From: JBBRVW01 sp038246545
GTDB lineage: Bacteria; Actinomycetota; Actinomycetes; JACCUZ01
Direction: 5' to 3'
Assembly (NCBI GenBank): GCA_038246545.1
Contig: JBBRVW010000003.1
Location: 62,001 to 126,000, forward strand
Length of the DNA stretch: 64,000 nt
Shown: positions 15,484-24,524 of the stretch, in pieces
Layout of the letters: every line of letters starts with the position of its first letter
Numbering within the stretch: the stretch's first letter is position 1
Program-made: the position numbers and the translations under genes
The notes under the pieces: model-generated
Databases searched by the model: none
What the model was told of the DNA's origin: nothing
Seen by the model: the letters and a program-made list of their open reading frames with translations, nothing else

Positions 15484-16263
15484 GTGGCACCCCTCCTCGT
15501 CCTCGTTGGCGTCCTCGGACTGCTCGTCGGCTCCTTCCTCAACGTCGTCGTCTGGCGCGTGCCCCGGGGGGAGTCCGTCGTCAGCCCGCCGTCGCACTGC
15601 CCGGGCTGCGACCAGCCGGTGCGTCCGCGGGACAACGTCCCGGTGCTGAGCTGGTTGCTGCTGCACGGCCGCTGCCGGGACTGCGGCGAGCCCATCAGCG
15701 CGCGGTACCCGCTGGTCGAGCTCCTCACGGCGGTCGTCTGGGTGGTCCTGGCAGCGCGGATCGGCGCCGACTGGGTGCTGCCGGCCTTCCTCTACCTGGG
15801 CGCGGTCGGGGTCGCGCTGGCCCTCATCGACATCGACGTCAAGCGGCTGCCCAACGCCATCGTTCTGCCGTCCTATGTCGCCGGCGGCGCGCTGCTCGCC
15901 GTGGCTGCGCTCGTCCAGGACGAGCCGGGGCGACTGGTCCGGGTGGTGGTCGGGGGAGCGGCGCTGTACGCGTTCTACTTCCTGCTCATGCTCATCCAGC
16001 CGCGCGGGATGGGCTTCGGTGACGTGAAGCTCGCCGGCGTCCTCGGTGGTTACCTGGGGTATCTCGGCTGGGGTGAGCTCGTCGTGGGCGGGTTCACCGC
16101 GTTCCTGCTCGGCGGCGTTGCCGGCCTGGCGCTGATGGCCGTCCGGCGGGCCGGGCGGAAGTCGCACATCCCCTTCGGCCCGTGGATGCTGCTCGGCGCC
16201 CTGGTGGCGATCCTGTGGGGCGGCGCTTTGGCAGACTTTTACCTCGACTCGCTCCTCGGCTGA
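15484..16263 (+). CDS. pilD: Prepilin peptidase / N-methyltransferase PilD
   Basis: Membrane aspartyl protease that removes prepilin leaders and methylates the new N-terminus. 259 residues, about seven membrane segments. The N-terminal methylase-type domain has the zinc Cys pairs CPGC (39, 42) and CRDC (64, 67). Catalytic aspartates lie in LIDIDVKRLPN (Asp116/118) and in the GxGD-type motif GFGDVK (Asp180). The GTG at 15484 was chosen because the first membrane helix starts right there; the longer ORF covers the previous gene's end. It would process the five prepilins just upstream. Confidence 0.95.
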   Translation: MAPLLVLVGVLGLLVGSFLNVVVWRVPRGESVVSPPSHCPGCDQPVRPRDNVPVLSWLLLHGRCRDCGEPISARYPLVELLTAVVWVVLAARIGADWVLPAFLYLGAVGVALALIDIDVKRLPNAIVLPSYVAGGALLAVAALVQDEPGRLVRVVVGGAALYAFYFLLMLIQPRGMGFGDVKLAGVLGGYLGYLGWGELVVGGFTAFLLGGVAGLALMAVRRAGRKSHIPFGPWMLLGALVAILWGGALADFYLDSLLG

Positions 16264-16367
16264 GCAGATCGCTCAAGGCCGGGTGCGATCCGTCCGATCC
16301 CCTTCATGAACCGGCCCCACCAGGGGCCAGACCACGCGGTGCAAACCGCCTCTGGGAGGGGAACGTC

Positions 16368-17432
16368 GTGGCAGTTCGATCCGCCATCGGTCTCGACATC
16401 GGGACCTCGGGCGTGCGTGCCGCCGAGCTGTCGTTCGGCAAGAGCGGTGTCACGCTCGAGAAGTTCGGCCAGGTGGCACTGCCCGAGGGGGCCGTCCGTG
16501 ACGGCGAGGTCGTTGACTCCGACGCCGTCGCCGACGCCATCAAGCAGCTCTGGGCGCACACCAAGTTCGGCAGCAAGAAGGTCGTCATCGGCGTGGCCAA
16601 CCAGAAGGTCATCGTGCGCCAGGTCGACCTGCCCTGGATGCCGGCCGACGAGCTGAAGAAGTCGCTGGCCTTCCAGGTGCAGGACTTCGTGCCGATGCCC
16701 GTCGACCAGGCGGTGCTGGACTTCCACCCGCTGGAGGAGCTCGGATCCCCGGGTGGGAACCGCATGCTCCGCGGCCTCCTGGTCGCCGCCTCCCGGGACA
16801 TGGTCAACGCCAGCCTCGAGGCCGTCCAGAAGGCCGGGCTCACCCCGGTCATGGTCGACCTCACGTCGTTCGCCGTGATCCGCTCGCTCGCCGACGCCGA
16901 CCACCTCGGCCTCGGGGCGCAGGTCGAGGCCCTTGTCGACGTCGGCGCCCGGGTCACGAACATCGTCGTGCACCAGGGGGGCGTCCCGCGCTTCGTGCGC
17001 ATCCTGCTCATGGGCGGCCAGGACGTCACCGACGCGGTCGCCGAGCGCATGGGTGTCCCGCAGGACCAGGCCGAGGCGCTCAAGCAGCAGCTCGGCAGCG
17101 ACTCGTCCGAGCACGGCATGGACGTCCAGGCTGCCGGCCGGGTCATCGAGGCGGTAGCCGCGTCCTTCGTCGACGAGGTGCGCGGGTCGCTGGACTACTA
17201 CCTCGCCTCCAGCGGTTCGGCCCCGATCTCGCGCCTGGTCCTCACCGGCGGTGGTGCGCGGCTCGGTGGTCTCGCCCAGCGACTCCAGGTGACCACCCGG
17301 GTGCCGGTCGAGGTCGGCACCCCCATGCACAGCCTGCAGGTCGGCAAGACCGGGCTGTCGCCCGAGCAGATCGCGTTCGTCGAGCCGCTGGCCGCCGTGC
17401 CGGTGGGCCTGGCCCTGGGAGTCGCATCATGA
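16368..17432 (+). CDS. pilM: Type IV pilus assembly protein PilM (actin-like ATPase)
   Basis: Cytoplasmic actin-fold protein that binds the PilN N-terminus and links the assembly platform to the motors. 354 residues; phosphate-1 motif IGLDIGTSGVRAAEL near the N-terminus, VDVGARVTNIVVHQ as phosphate 2, and LTGGGARLGGL as the adenosine motif. The GTG at 16368 is preceded by GGGAGGGG. Its stop overlaps the pilN ATG (ATGA), the usual coupled pilM-pilN arrangement. Confidence 0.95.
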   Translation: MAVRSAIGLDIGTSGVRAAELSFGKSGVTLEKFGQVALPEGAVRDGEVVDSDAVADAIKQLWAHTKFGSKKVVIGVANQKVIVRQVDLPWMPADELKKSLAFQVQDFVPMPVDQAVLDFHPLEELGSPGGNRMLRGLLVAASRDMVNASLEAVQKAGLTPVMVDLTSFAVIRSLADADHLGLGAQVEALVDVGARVTNIVVHQGGVPRFVRILLMGGQDVTDAVAERMGVPQDQAEALKQQLGSDSSEHGMDVQAAGRVIEAVAASFVDEVRGSLDYYLASSGSAPISRLVLTGGGARLGGLAQRLQVTTRVPVEVGTPMHSLQVGKTGLSPEQIAFVEPLAAVPVGLALGVAS

Positions 17433-18118
17433 CCACCACCGCTACGGAGACCACGACCACACTGGTCGCCCTGCCGCGGGTCAACCTGCTGCCGCCCGAG
17501 ATCGGTGCCGCCCGCCGTCTGCGCAAGGTGCAGATCGGCCTGGGCGCCGGCGTCGGCGCCTCGGTGCTGGTCGTCGGGGCCCTCGTGCTCGTCGCGGCCG
17601 GTCAGGTCTCTGACGCGCAGGACGGCCTGGACGCCTCCAAGGCGCGCGGGACCTCTCTGCAGGCCCAGACGAACAAGTACGCCGAGGTCCCGGCCGTGTA
17701 CGCCGCCGTGGACGCCAAGGAGGCTCAGCTGAGCGAGGCGATGGGCAAGGAGATCCGTTGGTCGTACTTCCTCAACGACCTCAGCCTGCTCACGCCGAGC
17801 AAGGTGTGGCTGACCTCGCTCGCCGTCGTGGAGAACGTCGATCCTGTGGCCGTCGCAGCTCCCGCAGTGGCGGGTGCTCCGGCGACCATCGGGCCCGCCG
17901 CCATCGGCACCGTCACCTTCGTGGGCAAGGGCGGCGACCACAACGACGTCGCCGCCTGGCTGCGGGCACTGGCCGGCGAGAAGGGCCTGACGAAACCGTA
18001 CTTCACCAGGTCCGTCCAGGAGAACATCGGCACCGTCGGCTCCGTGACTTTCGACAGCCAGGCGGACATCACCGAAGAGGCCTTGTCCGGCCGCTACACC
18101 GAGAAGGCGGGCAGCTGA
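17429..18118 (+). CDS. pilN: Type IV pilus assembly protein PilN
   Basis: Bitopic membrane protein of the alignment subcomplex. Residues 18-22 are VNLLP, the PilM-binding motif; one membrane helix at about 37-58; then a coiled coil and a ferredoxin-like periplasm-side domain, here outside the single membrane. 229 residues. Overlaps pilM by 4 nt and is followed by pilO after 1 nt. Confidence 0.93.
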   Translation: MTTTATETTTTLVALPRVNLLPPEIGAARRLRKVQIGLGAGVGASVLVVGALVLVAAGQVSDAQDGLDASKARGTSLQAQTNKYAEVPAVYAAVDAKEAQLSEAMGKEIRWSYFLNDLSLLTPSKVWLTSLAVVENVDPVAVAAPAVAGAPATIGPAAIGTVTFVGKGGDHNDVAAWLRALAGEKGLTKPYFTRSVQENIGTVGSVTFDSQADITEEALSGRYTEKAGS

Positions 18119-18119
18119 G

Positions 18120-18803
18120 ATGACCGACACCCGTAAGTGGTCGGCCGCGGCCGTCGTCCTCATCGTCGCGATCTTCGCCGCCGGCTGGTTCCTTCTCGTC
18201 TCTCCCAAGCGGAGTGACGCTGCGGACATCGCGGCCCAGACCACGACGCAGGACGGCGCCAACGTCTCTTTGCAGCAGAAGCTCGAGCAGCTCAAGGTCC
18301 AGCAGGCGGATCTGCCCCGGCAGCGTGCCCGGCTGGCCGAGATCTCCACGAGCATCCCGAACAACCCGTCGCTGCCGTCGCTGATCCGGGACCTGACCGC
18401 GGCCTCCCGCAAGGTCGGTGTCTCGATCGACGCGATGGCGCCGTCGGCGCCGATCGCGGTTGCGGCGGCGGCACCCGGCGTGGTCATCGCGCCGCCCACC
18501 GATGCCACCGGTGGCACCACTGCCACCGGTGCCACCGCGGCTGCTGCTGGCAATCAGGCGCTGTTCCAGGTGCCTCTGACGCTCAACATCACCGGCAGCT
18601 ACTTCGAGCTCGAGCAGTACGTCAACAAGCTCGAGGGCCTCAAGCGGTCCTTCCTGGTGACCGGCTTCGCCATCACGCCGGCAGCCAGCGCGGACTCCGC
18701 TTCCGGGGACCTCACGGTCGCCATCACCGGCAGGGTGTTCCTGTCCGAGGAAACCGCCCCCGCCACCGCCGTCACGCCCGTCGCCCCCGCGACCGGCGAG
18801 TAA
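18120..18803 (+). CDS. pilO: Type IV pilus assembly protein PilO
   Basis: Partner of PilN in the alignment subcomplex. 227 residues: short cytoplasmic start, membrane helix at about 10-29, a coiled coil (QQKLEQLKVQQADLPRQRAR) and a C-terminal domain with the PilO pattern NITGSYFELEQYVNKLEGLKR. An Ala/Thr-rich insert lies in the middle (about 105-145). Start 1 nt after pilN. Confidence 0.92.
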   Translation: MTDTRKWSAAAVVLIVAIFAAGWFLLVSPKRSDAADIAAQTTTQDGANVSLQQKLEQLKVQQADLPRQRARLAEISTSIPNNPSLPSLIRDLTAASRKVGVSIDAMAPSAPIAVAAAAPGVVIAPPTDATGGTTATGATAAAAGNQALFQVPLTLNITGSYFELEQYVNKLEGLKRSFLVTGFAITPAASADSASGDLTVAITGRVFLSEETAPATAVTPVAPATGE

Positions 18804-18816
18804 GGGAGCCACCACC

Positions 18817-19470
18817 ATGAGCGAGCCGAGCTTCCCGTTCGAGGGCGGCGGCACGTCCGTCGCGACGGCCCCGCCGCTGCCTCCCCTGGAGGAGTCCACC
18901 GGGCCTGACCGCAGCAAGCTGCTGGCGGTCGGCGGAGTGGTCACGGTGCTGGTCCTGGCCGTGGTCGGGTACTTCCTGTTCTTCGCAGGAGGGTCCGAGC
19001 CGGCACCGTCGCCGACGCCGACCAAGGCCGTCGTCCCCGCCGATCCCGCGCCGGTCGACGGCTCCGGGACCACGACCACCACGTCGACCCGGCTGAACCA
19101 GAAGAACTTCGGCAAGGACCCGTTCAAGGCCGTGATCGTCGAGCCGGAGGTCGCCCCGGCCACGACGACCGGAACCACGACCACGACGGGCACCACCACG
19201 ACCACTGCCGGGACCGGGGCCACCAGCGCGGACAGCGGGGTCACCGCCCCGACGGCGACGGTCTCGCACAGCTTCCGCGTCGTCGCGGTCTCTCCGGACA
19301 ACAGCTCGGTCAGCGTCAAGGTGGACGGCAAGACGTTCACCAACCTGCACGCCGGCGAGGTGTTCGCGACGTACTTCAAGGTGGTGCTGATCAGCGGGTC
19401 GACCAACGCGTTCCAGTACGGCGAGGAGAAGTTCAACGTGCTGGGGACCAAGCGACTCACCATCGCCTGA
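18817..19470 (+). CDS. PilP-like membrane protein at the end of the pilMNO operon
   Basis: 217 residues: Pro-rich cytoplasmic part, one membrane helix (LLAVGGVVTVLVLAVVGYFLFF, about 35-57), a Thr-rich linker made of runs of Thr codons, a short FGKDPFKAV motif and a C-terminal beta domain (SFRVVAVSPDNSSVSVKVDG). DPF followed by a small beta domain recalls PilP, which sits at this position after pilO in Gram-negatives, but there PilP is a lipoprotein that binds the secretin. With no outer membrane here, this protein is anchored by a helix. Assignment is by position and layout, not strong similarity. Confidence 0.65.
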   Translation: MSEPSFPFEGGGTSVATAPPLPPLEESTGPDRSKLLAVGGVVTVLVLAVVGYFLFFAGGSEPAPSPTPTKAVVPADPAPVDGSGTTTTTSTRLNQKNFGKDPFKAVIVEPEVAPATTTGTTTTTGTTTTTAGTGATSADSGVTAPTATVSHSFRVVAVSPDNSSVSVKVDGKTFTNLHAGEVFATYFKVVLISGSTNAFQYGEEKFNVLGTKRLTIA

Positions 19471-19509
19471 TCCTTGGTCGACGGGTCGACCGTCATCCTC
19501 GGCCGACGG

Positions 19510-19544
19510 CAGGTGGCCTGCCCGGAGTCCGGGCAGGTCACCTG
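19510..19544 (+). terminator. Hairpin ending the pilus cluster
   Basis: Inverted repeat with 16-17 bp arms (19510-19526 with 19528-19544), one G-T wobble and a loop of about 3 nt, 40 nt after the last pil gene and 33 nt before aroC. Confidence 0.65.
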
Positions 19545-19576
19545 CGTCTGTGCCCCGCCGTGGAAGGATCGGAGGC

Positions 19577-20758
19577 ATGCTGCGCTGGCTGACCGCGGGG
19601 GAGTCGCACGGCCCTGCCCTGCTCGCGACCCTCGAGGGGCTGCCGGCTGGGGTGGAGGTGACGACGGAGGACGTCGTCGTGGCTCTCGCAAGGCGCCGAC
19701 TGGGGTATGGTCGCGGCGCCCGGATGTCGTTCGAGCGCGACGAGGTCGAGCTGCTTGGTGGGGTCCGGCACGGCCGCACCCAGGGCGGCCCGGTCGCCAT
19801 CCGGATCGGCAACACCGAGTGGCCGAAGTGGCAGCAGGTCATGAGCGCCGATCCCGTCCCCGACGACGTGCTCGCAGGGCTGGCCCGCAACGCGCCGCTG
19901 ACCCGACCACGGCCGGGTCATGCCGACCTGGCCGGCATGCAGAAGTACGGCTTCGACGACGCCCGCCCGGTCCTGGAGCGGGCCAGCGCACGCGAGACCG
20001 CCGCGCGGGTCGCGCTGGGCGCGGTGGCGCAGGCCTTCCTGGCGCAGACCGTCGGCACCCGCCTCGTGTCGCACGTGGTGTCCATCGGCAGCGCCGTGGC
20101 ACCCGAGGGCGTCTACCCGCTCCCGGACGACGTCGGGCGGCTCGACGACGACCCGGTGCGCTGCCTGGACGCCACCGCGAGCGCCGCGATGGTCGCCGAG
20201 ATCGACGCCGCCCAGCGCGACGGGGATACTCTCGGCGGAGTGGTGGAGGTGCTCGTCTACGGGCTGCCGCCCGGGCTGGGCAGCTACGTCCACTGGGACC
20301 GGCGCCTCGACTCACGGCTGGCCGGCGCGCTCATGGGCGTGCAGGCCATCAAGGGTGTCGCCGTGGGCGACGGCTTCGAGAGTGCCCGTAGACGCGGGTC
20401 CCAGGCGCACGACGAGATCGAGCGCGGCGAGGACGGCGCCCTGCACCGGCGGACGGCGCGGGCCGGCGGTGTCGAGGGCGGCATGAGCACCGGCGAGCCG
20501 CTGCGGGTGAGTGCTGCCATGAAGCCGATCTCCACGGTCCCGCGGGCGCTGGACACCGTCGACGTCGCTACTGGTGAGGCGGCCCGGGCGATCAACCAGC
20601 GCAGCGACGTCTGCGCCGTCCCTGCGGCCGGGATCGTGGTCGAGGCCATGGTGGCGCTGGTCCTGGCGGATGCCGTGCTGGAGAAGTTCGGCGGCGACTC
20701 GGTGCCGGAGACGGCCCGCAACGCCGCGGCCTACCTCGCCGGCCTCACGGTGCGCTGA
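19577..20758 (+). CDS. aroC: Chorismate synthase
   Basis: Final step of the shikimate pathway, 5-enolpyruvylshikimate-3-phosphate to chorismate, FMN-dependent. 393 residues. Signatures: MLRWLTAGESHGPALLATLE at the start, GRGARMSFERDEVELLGGVR, ERASARETAARVALGAVAQ and RAGGVEGGMSTGEPL. The ATG at 19577 is preceded by GGATCGGAGG and matches the family start; an upstream in-frame ATG would add nine residues. First gene of aroC-aroK-aroB-aroQ; its stop overlaps the aroK start. Confidence 0.96.
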   Translation: MLRWLTAGESHGPALLATLEGLPAGVEVTTEDVVVALARRRLGYGRGARMSFERDEVELLGGVRHGRTQGGPVAIRIGNTEWPKWQQVMSADPVPDDVLAGLARNAPLTRPRPGHADLAGMQKYGFDDARPVLERASARETAARVALGAVAQAFLAQTVGTRLVSHVVSIGSAVAPEGVYPLPDDVGRLDDDPVRCLDATASAAMVAEIDAAQRDGDTLGGVVEVLVYGLPPGLGSYVHWDRRLDSRLAGALMGVQAIKGVAVGDGFESARRRGSQAHDEIERGEDGALHRRTARAGGVEGGMSTGEPLRVSAAMKPISTVPRALDTVDVATGEAARAINQRSDVCAVPAAGIVVEAMVALVLADAVLEKFGGDSVPETARNAAAYLAGLTVR

Positions 20759-21261
20759 TGGCGCCGATCGTCGTCCTCGTCGGACCGCCCGGGTCGGGCA
20801 AGACTGCGACCGCCGCGGCCCTGGCGCGTCTTCTCGGGACGACTTCCCGCGACACCGACCAGGACGTGGAGGCGACCACCGGCAGTCTGGTCGGCGACCT
20901 GTTCGTCGAGCATGGCGAGGAGCACTTCCGCTCCCTCGAGCGGCTGGCCGTGGCGGCGGCGCTCGACGAGCACGACGGGGTGCTGGCCGTCGGCGGTGGA
21001 GCTGTCATCGACCCCGACACCCGGGACCGGCTGGTCGGGCGCACAGTGGTGTTCCTCGATGTCGGCATCAAGGACGCGGCGTCCCGGATCGGCTTCAACC
21101 GCGACCGGCCGCTGCTGCTCGGCAACCCCCGCGCACAGTGGATCAGGCTGATGGAGCAGCGCCGCCCGGTCTACCAGGAGGTCGCGTCGGTGACGGTCGG
21201 GACCGACGGGCTCAGCCCGGAGCAGGTGGCCGAGGAGATCGTCCGGCAGGCCGGTCTGTGA
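20758..21261 (+). CDS. aroK: Shikimate kinase
   Basis: ATP-dependent 3-phosphorylation of shikimate. 167 residues; P-loop GPPGSGKT (9-16), DTDQDVEATTG (shikimate-binding Asp), VGGGAV and RDRPLLLGNPRAQ (lid). Overlaps aroC by one base at its start and aroB at its stop, so translation is coupled. Confidence 0.95.
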   Translation: MAPIVVLVGPPGSGKTATAAALARLLGTTSRDTDQDVEATTGSLVGDLFVEHGEEHFRSLERLAVAAALDEHDGVLAVGGGAVIDPDTRDRLVGRTVVFLDVGIKDAASRIGFNRDRPLLLGNPRAQWIRLMEQRRPVYQEVASVTVGTDGLSPEQVAEEIVRQAGL

Positions 21262-22337
21262 GCGATACCGCACGCGTCACCGTCGAGGGCGTGACGCCGT
21301 ACGACGTGGTCGTCGGCCACGCCCTGCTCGACGCCCTGCCCGGGCTCGTCGGGGACGCACCGCGGAAAGTCCTGGTCGTGCACCAGCGCGCGCTCGCGGA
21401 CCGGGCGGCGGCGGCCGAGCTCCTCCTGCTGCGGGCCGGCCACGAGGTCGTGCTGGCCGTCGTGCCCGACGGCGAGGCGGCCAAGACGCTCGATGTCGCC
21501 GCGAGCCTGTGGTCGCTGCTCGGCCGCCGGGGCTTCACCCGGTCCGACGTCGTGGTCGGTCTGGGTGGCGGCGCCGCCACTGACCTGGCCGGCTTCGTCG
21601 CGGCGGCGTGGCTGCGCGGTGTCCGGGTGGTGCAGGTGCCCACGACCCTCCTCGGCATGGTCGATGCCGCCGTCGGAGGCAAGACGGGCGTGAACACCCC
21701 GGAGGGCAAGAACCTCGTCGGAGCCTTCCACCCGCCGGCCGGCGTCCTGTGCGACCTCGACGCCCTCATGTCGCTGCCGCGGCCGGAGCTCGTGAGCGGC
21801 CTCGCCGAGGTGATCAAGACCGGTCTGGTGGCCGACACGCGCATCCTCGACCTCGTCACCGCCGACCCGGCGGCAGCGCTCGACCCGACCTCCCCGCAGC
21901 TGCGCGAGCTCGTCGAACGATCGGTCCGCGTCAAGGCCCATGTCGTCTCCCAGGACCTGCGCGAGTCCGGGTTGCGGGAGATCCTCAACTACGGGCACAC
22001 CCTGGGGCACGCGGTCGAGAAGCTCGAGGGCTACCGCGGCCGGCACGGCGAAGCAGTCTCGGTCGGGCTGGTCTACGCCGCCGAGCTGGCGCACGCCGCC
22101 GGTCGGCTGGACGCCTCCGCGGTCGCCCTTCACCGAACGGTCCTGGGCTCCGTCGGGCTGCCCACGTCGTACGGCGGTTCACGCTGGCCGGAGCTGCTCG
22201 CCGCCATGCGGGTGGACAAGAAGGCACGTGGCGCGGTCCTGCGGTTTGTGGTGCTCGACGGGATCGGCCGGCCGGGCCGGCTCGAGGGCCCGGACGACTC
22301 GCTCCTCCAGCAGGCGTTCGAGAGGATCGCGACATGA
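21258..22337 (+). CDS. aroB: 3-Dehydroquinate synthase
   Basis: Converts DAHP to 3-dehydroquinate with NAD and a divalent metal. 359 residues. GLGGGAATDLAGFVAAAWLR and VPTTLLGMVDAAVGGKTGVN are the NAD/substrate motifs; metal ligands lie in LAEVIKTG (Glu), NYGHTLGHAVE (His) and RHGEAVSVG (His). The GTG at 21258 overlaps the aroK stop (GTGA); the longer ORF is out-of-gene. Confidence 0.96.
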   Translation: MSDTARVTVEGVTPYDVVVGHALLDALPGLVGDAPRKVLVVHQRALADRAAAAELLLLRAGHEVVLAVVPDGEAAKTLDVAASLWSLLGRRGFTRSDVVVGLGGGAATDLAGFVAAAWLRGVRVVQVPTTLLGMVDAAVGGKTGVNTPEGKNLVGAFHPPAGVLCDLDALMSLPRPELVSGLAEVIKTGLVADTRILDLVTADPAAALDPTSPQLRELVERSVRVKAHVVSQDLRESGLREILNYGHTLGHAVEKLEGYRGRHGEAVSVGLVYAAELAHAAGRLDASAVALHRTVLGSVGLPTSYGGSRWPELLAAMRVDKKARGAVLRFVVLDGIGRPGRLEGPDDSLLQQAFERIAT

Positions 22338-22347
22338 GGAACCCCGC

Positions 22348-22779
22348 ATGACCCGCGTGCTGGTGCTCGACGGCCCGAACCTCGGCCGGCTGGGCACCCG
22401 CGAGCCGGAGGTCTACGGCTCGGCCACCCACGACGACCTGGTTGCCGCCGTCACCGTGACCGGGGCCGAGCTCGGTCTCGAGGTGGAGGTGCGGCAGACC
22501 GACGACGAGGCCGAGCTGGTCCGCTGGCTGCACGAGGCCGCCGACTCGTCGACCCCGGTCGTGCTCAACCCGGCGGCGTTCACGCACTACTCCTACGCGC
22601 TGCGCGACGCCTGCGCGGCCCGCACCGCCCCGCTGGTGGAGGTGCACCTCACCAACCCGGCCGCCCGTGAGGAGTTCCGCCACACCTCGGTCGTCGCCGG
22701 CGTGGCGTCCGGCTCGGTGACCGGCTTCGGGCTGGACTCCTACCGGCTCGCCCTCAGGGCCGTCGCCGGCCTGCTCTGA
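22348..22779 (+). CDS. aroQ: Type II 3-dehydroquinate dehydratase
   Basis: Dehydrates 3-dehydroquinate to 3-dehydroshikimate. 143 residues, the usual dodecameric type II size. Motifs: LDGPNLGRLGTREPEVYG with catalytic Tyr23, LNPAAFTHYSYALRDA, and EVHLTNPAAREEFRHTS with His112. The ATG at 22348 lies 10 nt after aroB and closes the aro run. Confidence 0.95.
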   Translation: MTRVLVLDGPNLGRLGTREPEVYGSATHDDLVAAVTVTGAELGLEVEVRQTDDEAELVRWLHEAADSSTPVVLNPAAFTHYSYALRDACAARTAPLVEVHLTNPAAREEFRHTSVVAGVASGSVTGFGLDSYRLALRAVAGLL

Positions 22780-22814
22780 ACCTCACCCGGTCCGGCCCGG
22801 GCACAGCCGACAGG

Positions 22815-22820
22815 TAGCGT
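22815..22820 (+). promoter_or_regulatory. Possible -10 element of a leaderless pepQ transcript
   Basis: TAGCGT ends 6 nt before the pepQ GTG (22827). At the usual distance transcription would start at the start codon. No good -35 is seen and no ribosome binding site precedes the gene. Confidence 0.35.
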
Positions 22821-22826
22821 GCGCGG

Positions 22827-23915
22827 GTGCCCGAGACCCACCACCGGCGCCGCGAGGCGCTGCGCGCGCTGACCGCGTCAGTGGACGCCGGGGCGGCCCT
22901 GATCACCCGGCTCGTCAACGTCCGCTACCTCACCGGTTTCAGCGGGTCGAACGCGGCGTTGCTCGTCACGGCCACGGGCGAGGTGCTCTGCACCGACGGT
23001 CGCTACACCAGCCAGGCCGCCGCGGAAGCGCCGGGTGTCGAGGTCGTCGTGGCGCGGGACTGCCCGCCCGTGCTCGTGGAGCGGGCCGGCCACGACGGCG
23101 TCCGGCGGCTCGCCTTCGAGGCCCACGGCGTCACTGTCGAGGCGCACGCCGGCCTGGCCTCGCTCGCCGACGCCCCCGAGCTGGTCGCGCTCGGGCACGC
23201 CGTCGAGACACTCCGCACCACCAAGGACGACGGCGAGCTGGCGCTGCTTCGCGAAGCCTGCGCCATCGGCGACCGGGCACTGGCGGAGACCTTCGACCAG
23301 GTCGCGCCGGGGCTCACGGAGCGCGAGGTGGCGCGCCACTTGGAGAGCGCGATGCTCGAGCTCGGTGCCGACGGACCGGCGTTCGAGACCATCGTCGCCA
23401 CCGGCCCGCACAGTGCCATCCCGCACCACCAGCCCACCCATCGGGAGATCCAGCGGGGTGACCTCCTGAAGATCGACTTCGGGGCGCGGTACCAGGGGTA
23501 CCACTCCGACTGCACTCGGACGGTCGTCATCGGTGCCGAGCCGGCCGCGTGGCAGGCCGAGATCTACCAGGTGGTGCGGGCAGCGCAACGGGCCGGCCGG
23601 CACGCGCTCACGGTCGGAGCCGACCTCCGGGACGTCGACACCGCGGCGCGGGAAGTTGTCGTCGCGGCCGGCTACGGCGACGAGTACCCCCACGGGCTCG
23701 GCCACGGCGTCGGCCTGGAGATCCACGAGGCTCCGATGATCGGGTACCGCGCGACCGGTAGACTCCACGCCCGCACGCCGGTGACCGTTGAGCCCGGGGT
23801 CTATCTCCCCGGACGCGGGGGAGTCCGCATCGAGGACACCCTCGTCGTGGGCACCCAGGCGCACGGCGCACCGGAGCTGCTCACGACCACCCCCAAGGAC
23901 CTGCTCGTCCTCTGA
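22827..23915 (+). CDS. pepQ: M24 family Xaa-Pro aminopeptidase / prolidase
   Basis: Cytoplasmic metallopeptidase of the pita-bread fold that cleaves Xaa-Pro bonds. 362 residues: N-terminal creatinase-like domain (VRYLTGFSGSNAALLV) and a C-terminal catalytic domain. Metal ligands: Asp in KIDFGARYQGYHSDCTRT (two), His in PHGLGHGVGLEIHE, Glu in VEPGVYLPG and Glu in VRIEDT. GTG start without an evident Shine-Dalgarno. The position before efp is common in bacteria. Confidence 0.9.
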   Translation: MPETHHRRREALRALTASVDAGAALITRLVNVRYLTGFSGSNAALLVTATGEVLCTDGRYTSQAAAEAPGVEVVVARDCPPVLVERAGHDGVRRLAFEAHGVTVEAHAGLASLADAPELVALGHAVETLRTTKDDGELALLREACAIGDRALAETFDQVAPGLTEREVARHLESAMLELGADGPAFETIVATGPHSAIPHHQPTHREIQRGDLLKIDFGARYQGYHSDCTRTVVIGAEPAAWQAEIYQVVRAAQRAGRHALTVGADLRDVDTAAREVVVAAGYGDEYPHGLGHGVGLEIHEAPMIGYRATGRLHARTPVTVEPGVYLPGRGGVRIEDTLVVGTQAHGAPELLTTTPKDLLVL

Positions 23916-23957
23916 ACGAGGCGCTGCACCCGCACGCGAGACGAAGGACTCTGCCCC

Positions 23958-24524
23958 GTGGCGACGACGAACGACCTGAAGAACGGTTTGGTGCTCAACC
24001 TCGACGGCCAGCTCTGGTCGATCGTCGAGTTCCAGCACGTCAAGCCCGGCAAGGGCGGGGCGTTCGTCCGCACCAAGCTGAAGAACGTGCTCTCGGGCAA
24101 GGTGGTCGACAAGACGTTCAACGCCGGCACCAAGGTCGAGACAGCGACCGTCGACAAGCGCGACTTCCAGTACCTCTACAAGGAGGGCTCGGACTTCGTG
24201 TTCATGGACAACTCGTCCTACGAGCAGCTGCACGTCTCGAGCGAGACCGTCGGCGAGATGGCGAAGTTCATGCTGGAGAACCAGGAGGCCGTGGTCGCCG
24301 TGCACGAGGGCACACCGCTGTACGTCGAGCTGCCCGCGGCCGTGGAGCTGACGATCTCCTACACCGAGCCCGGCATGCAGGGCGATCGTTCCACCGGCGG
24401 TACGAAGCCCGCCACCCTGGAGACCGGCGCCGAGATCGCCGTGCCGCTGTTCATCACCACCGGCGAGAAGGTCAAGGTCGACACCCGCGACGGCAGCTAC
24501 CTGGGCCGGGTCACCGGCAGCTGA
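23958..24524 (+). CDS. efp: Elongation factor P
   Basis: Binds stalled ribosomes between P and E sites and helps form bonds at polyproline stretches. 188 residues with KOW-like, OB and C-terminal domains. The loop that reaches the peptidyl-transferase centre is VKPGKGGAF, with Lys32 at its tip. Polyproline-containing clients, such as the pilus proteins with Pro-rich linkers nearby, would depend on it. GTG start; stop overlaps nusB (TGATG). Confidence 0.96.
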   Translation: MATTNDLKNGLVLNLDGQLWSIVEFQHVKPGKGGAFVRTKLKNVLSGKVVDKTFNAGTKVETATVDKRDFQYLYKEGSDFVFMDNSSYEQLHVSSETVGEMAKFMLENQEAVVAVHEGTPLYVELPAAVELTISYTEPGMQGDRSTGGTKPATLETGAEIAVPLFITTGEKVKVDTRDGSYLGRVTGS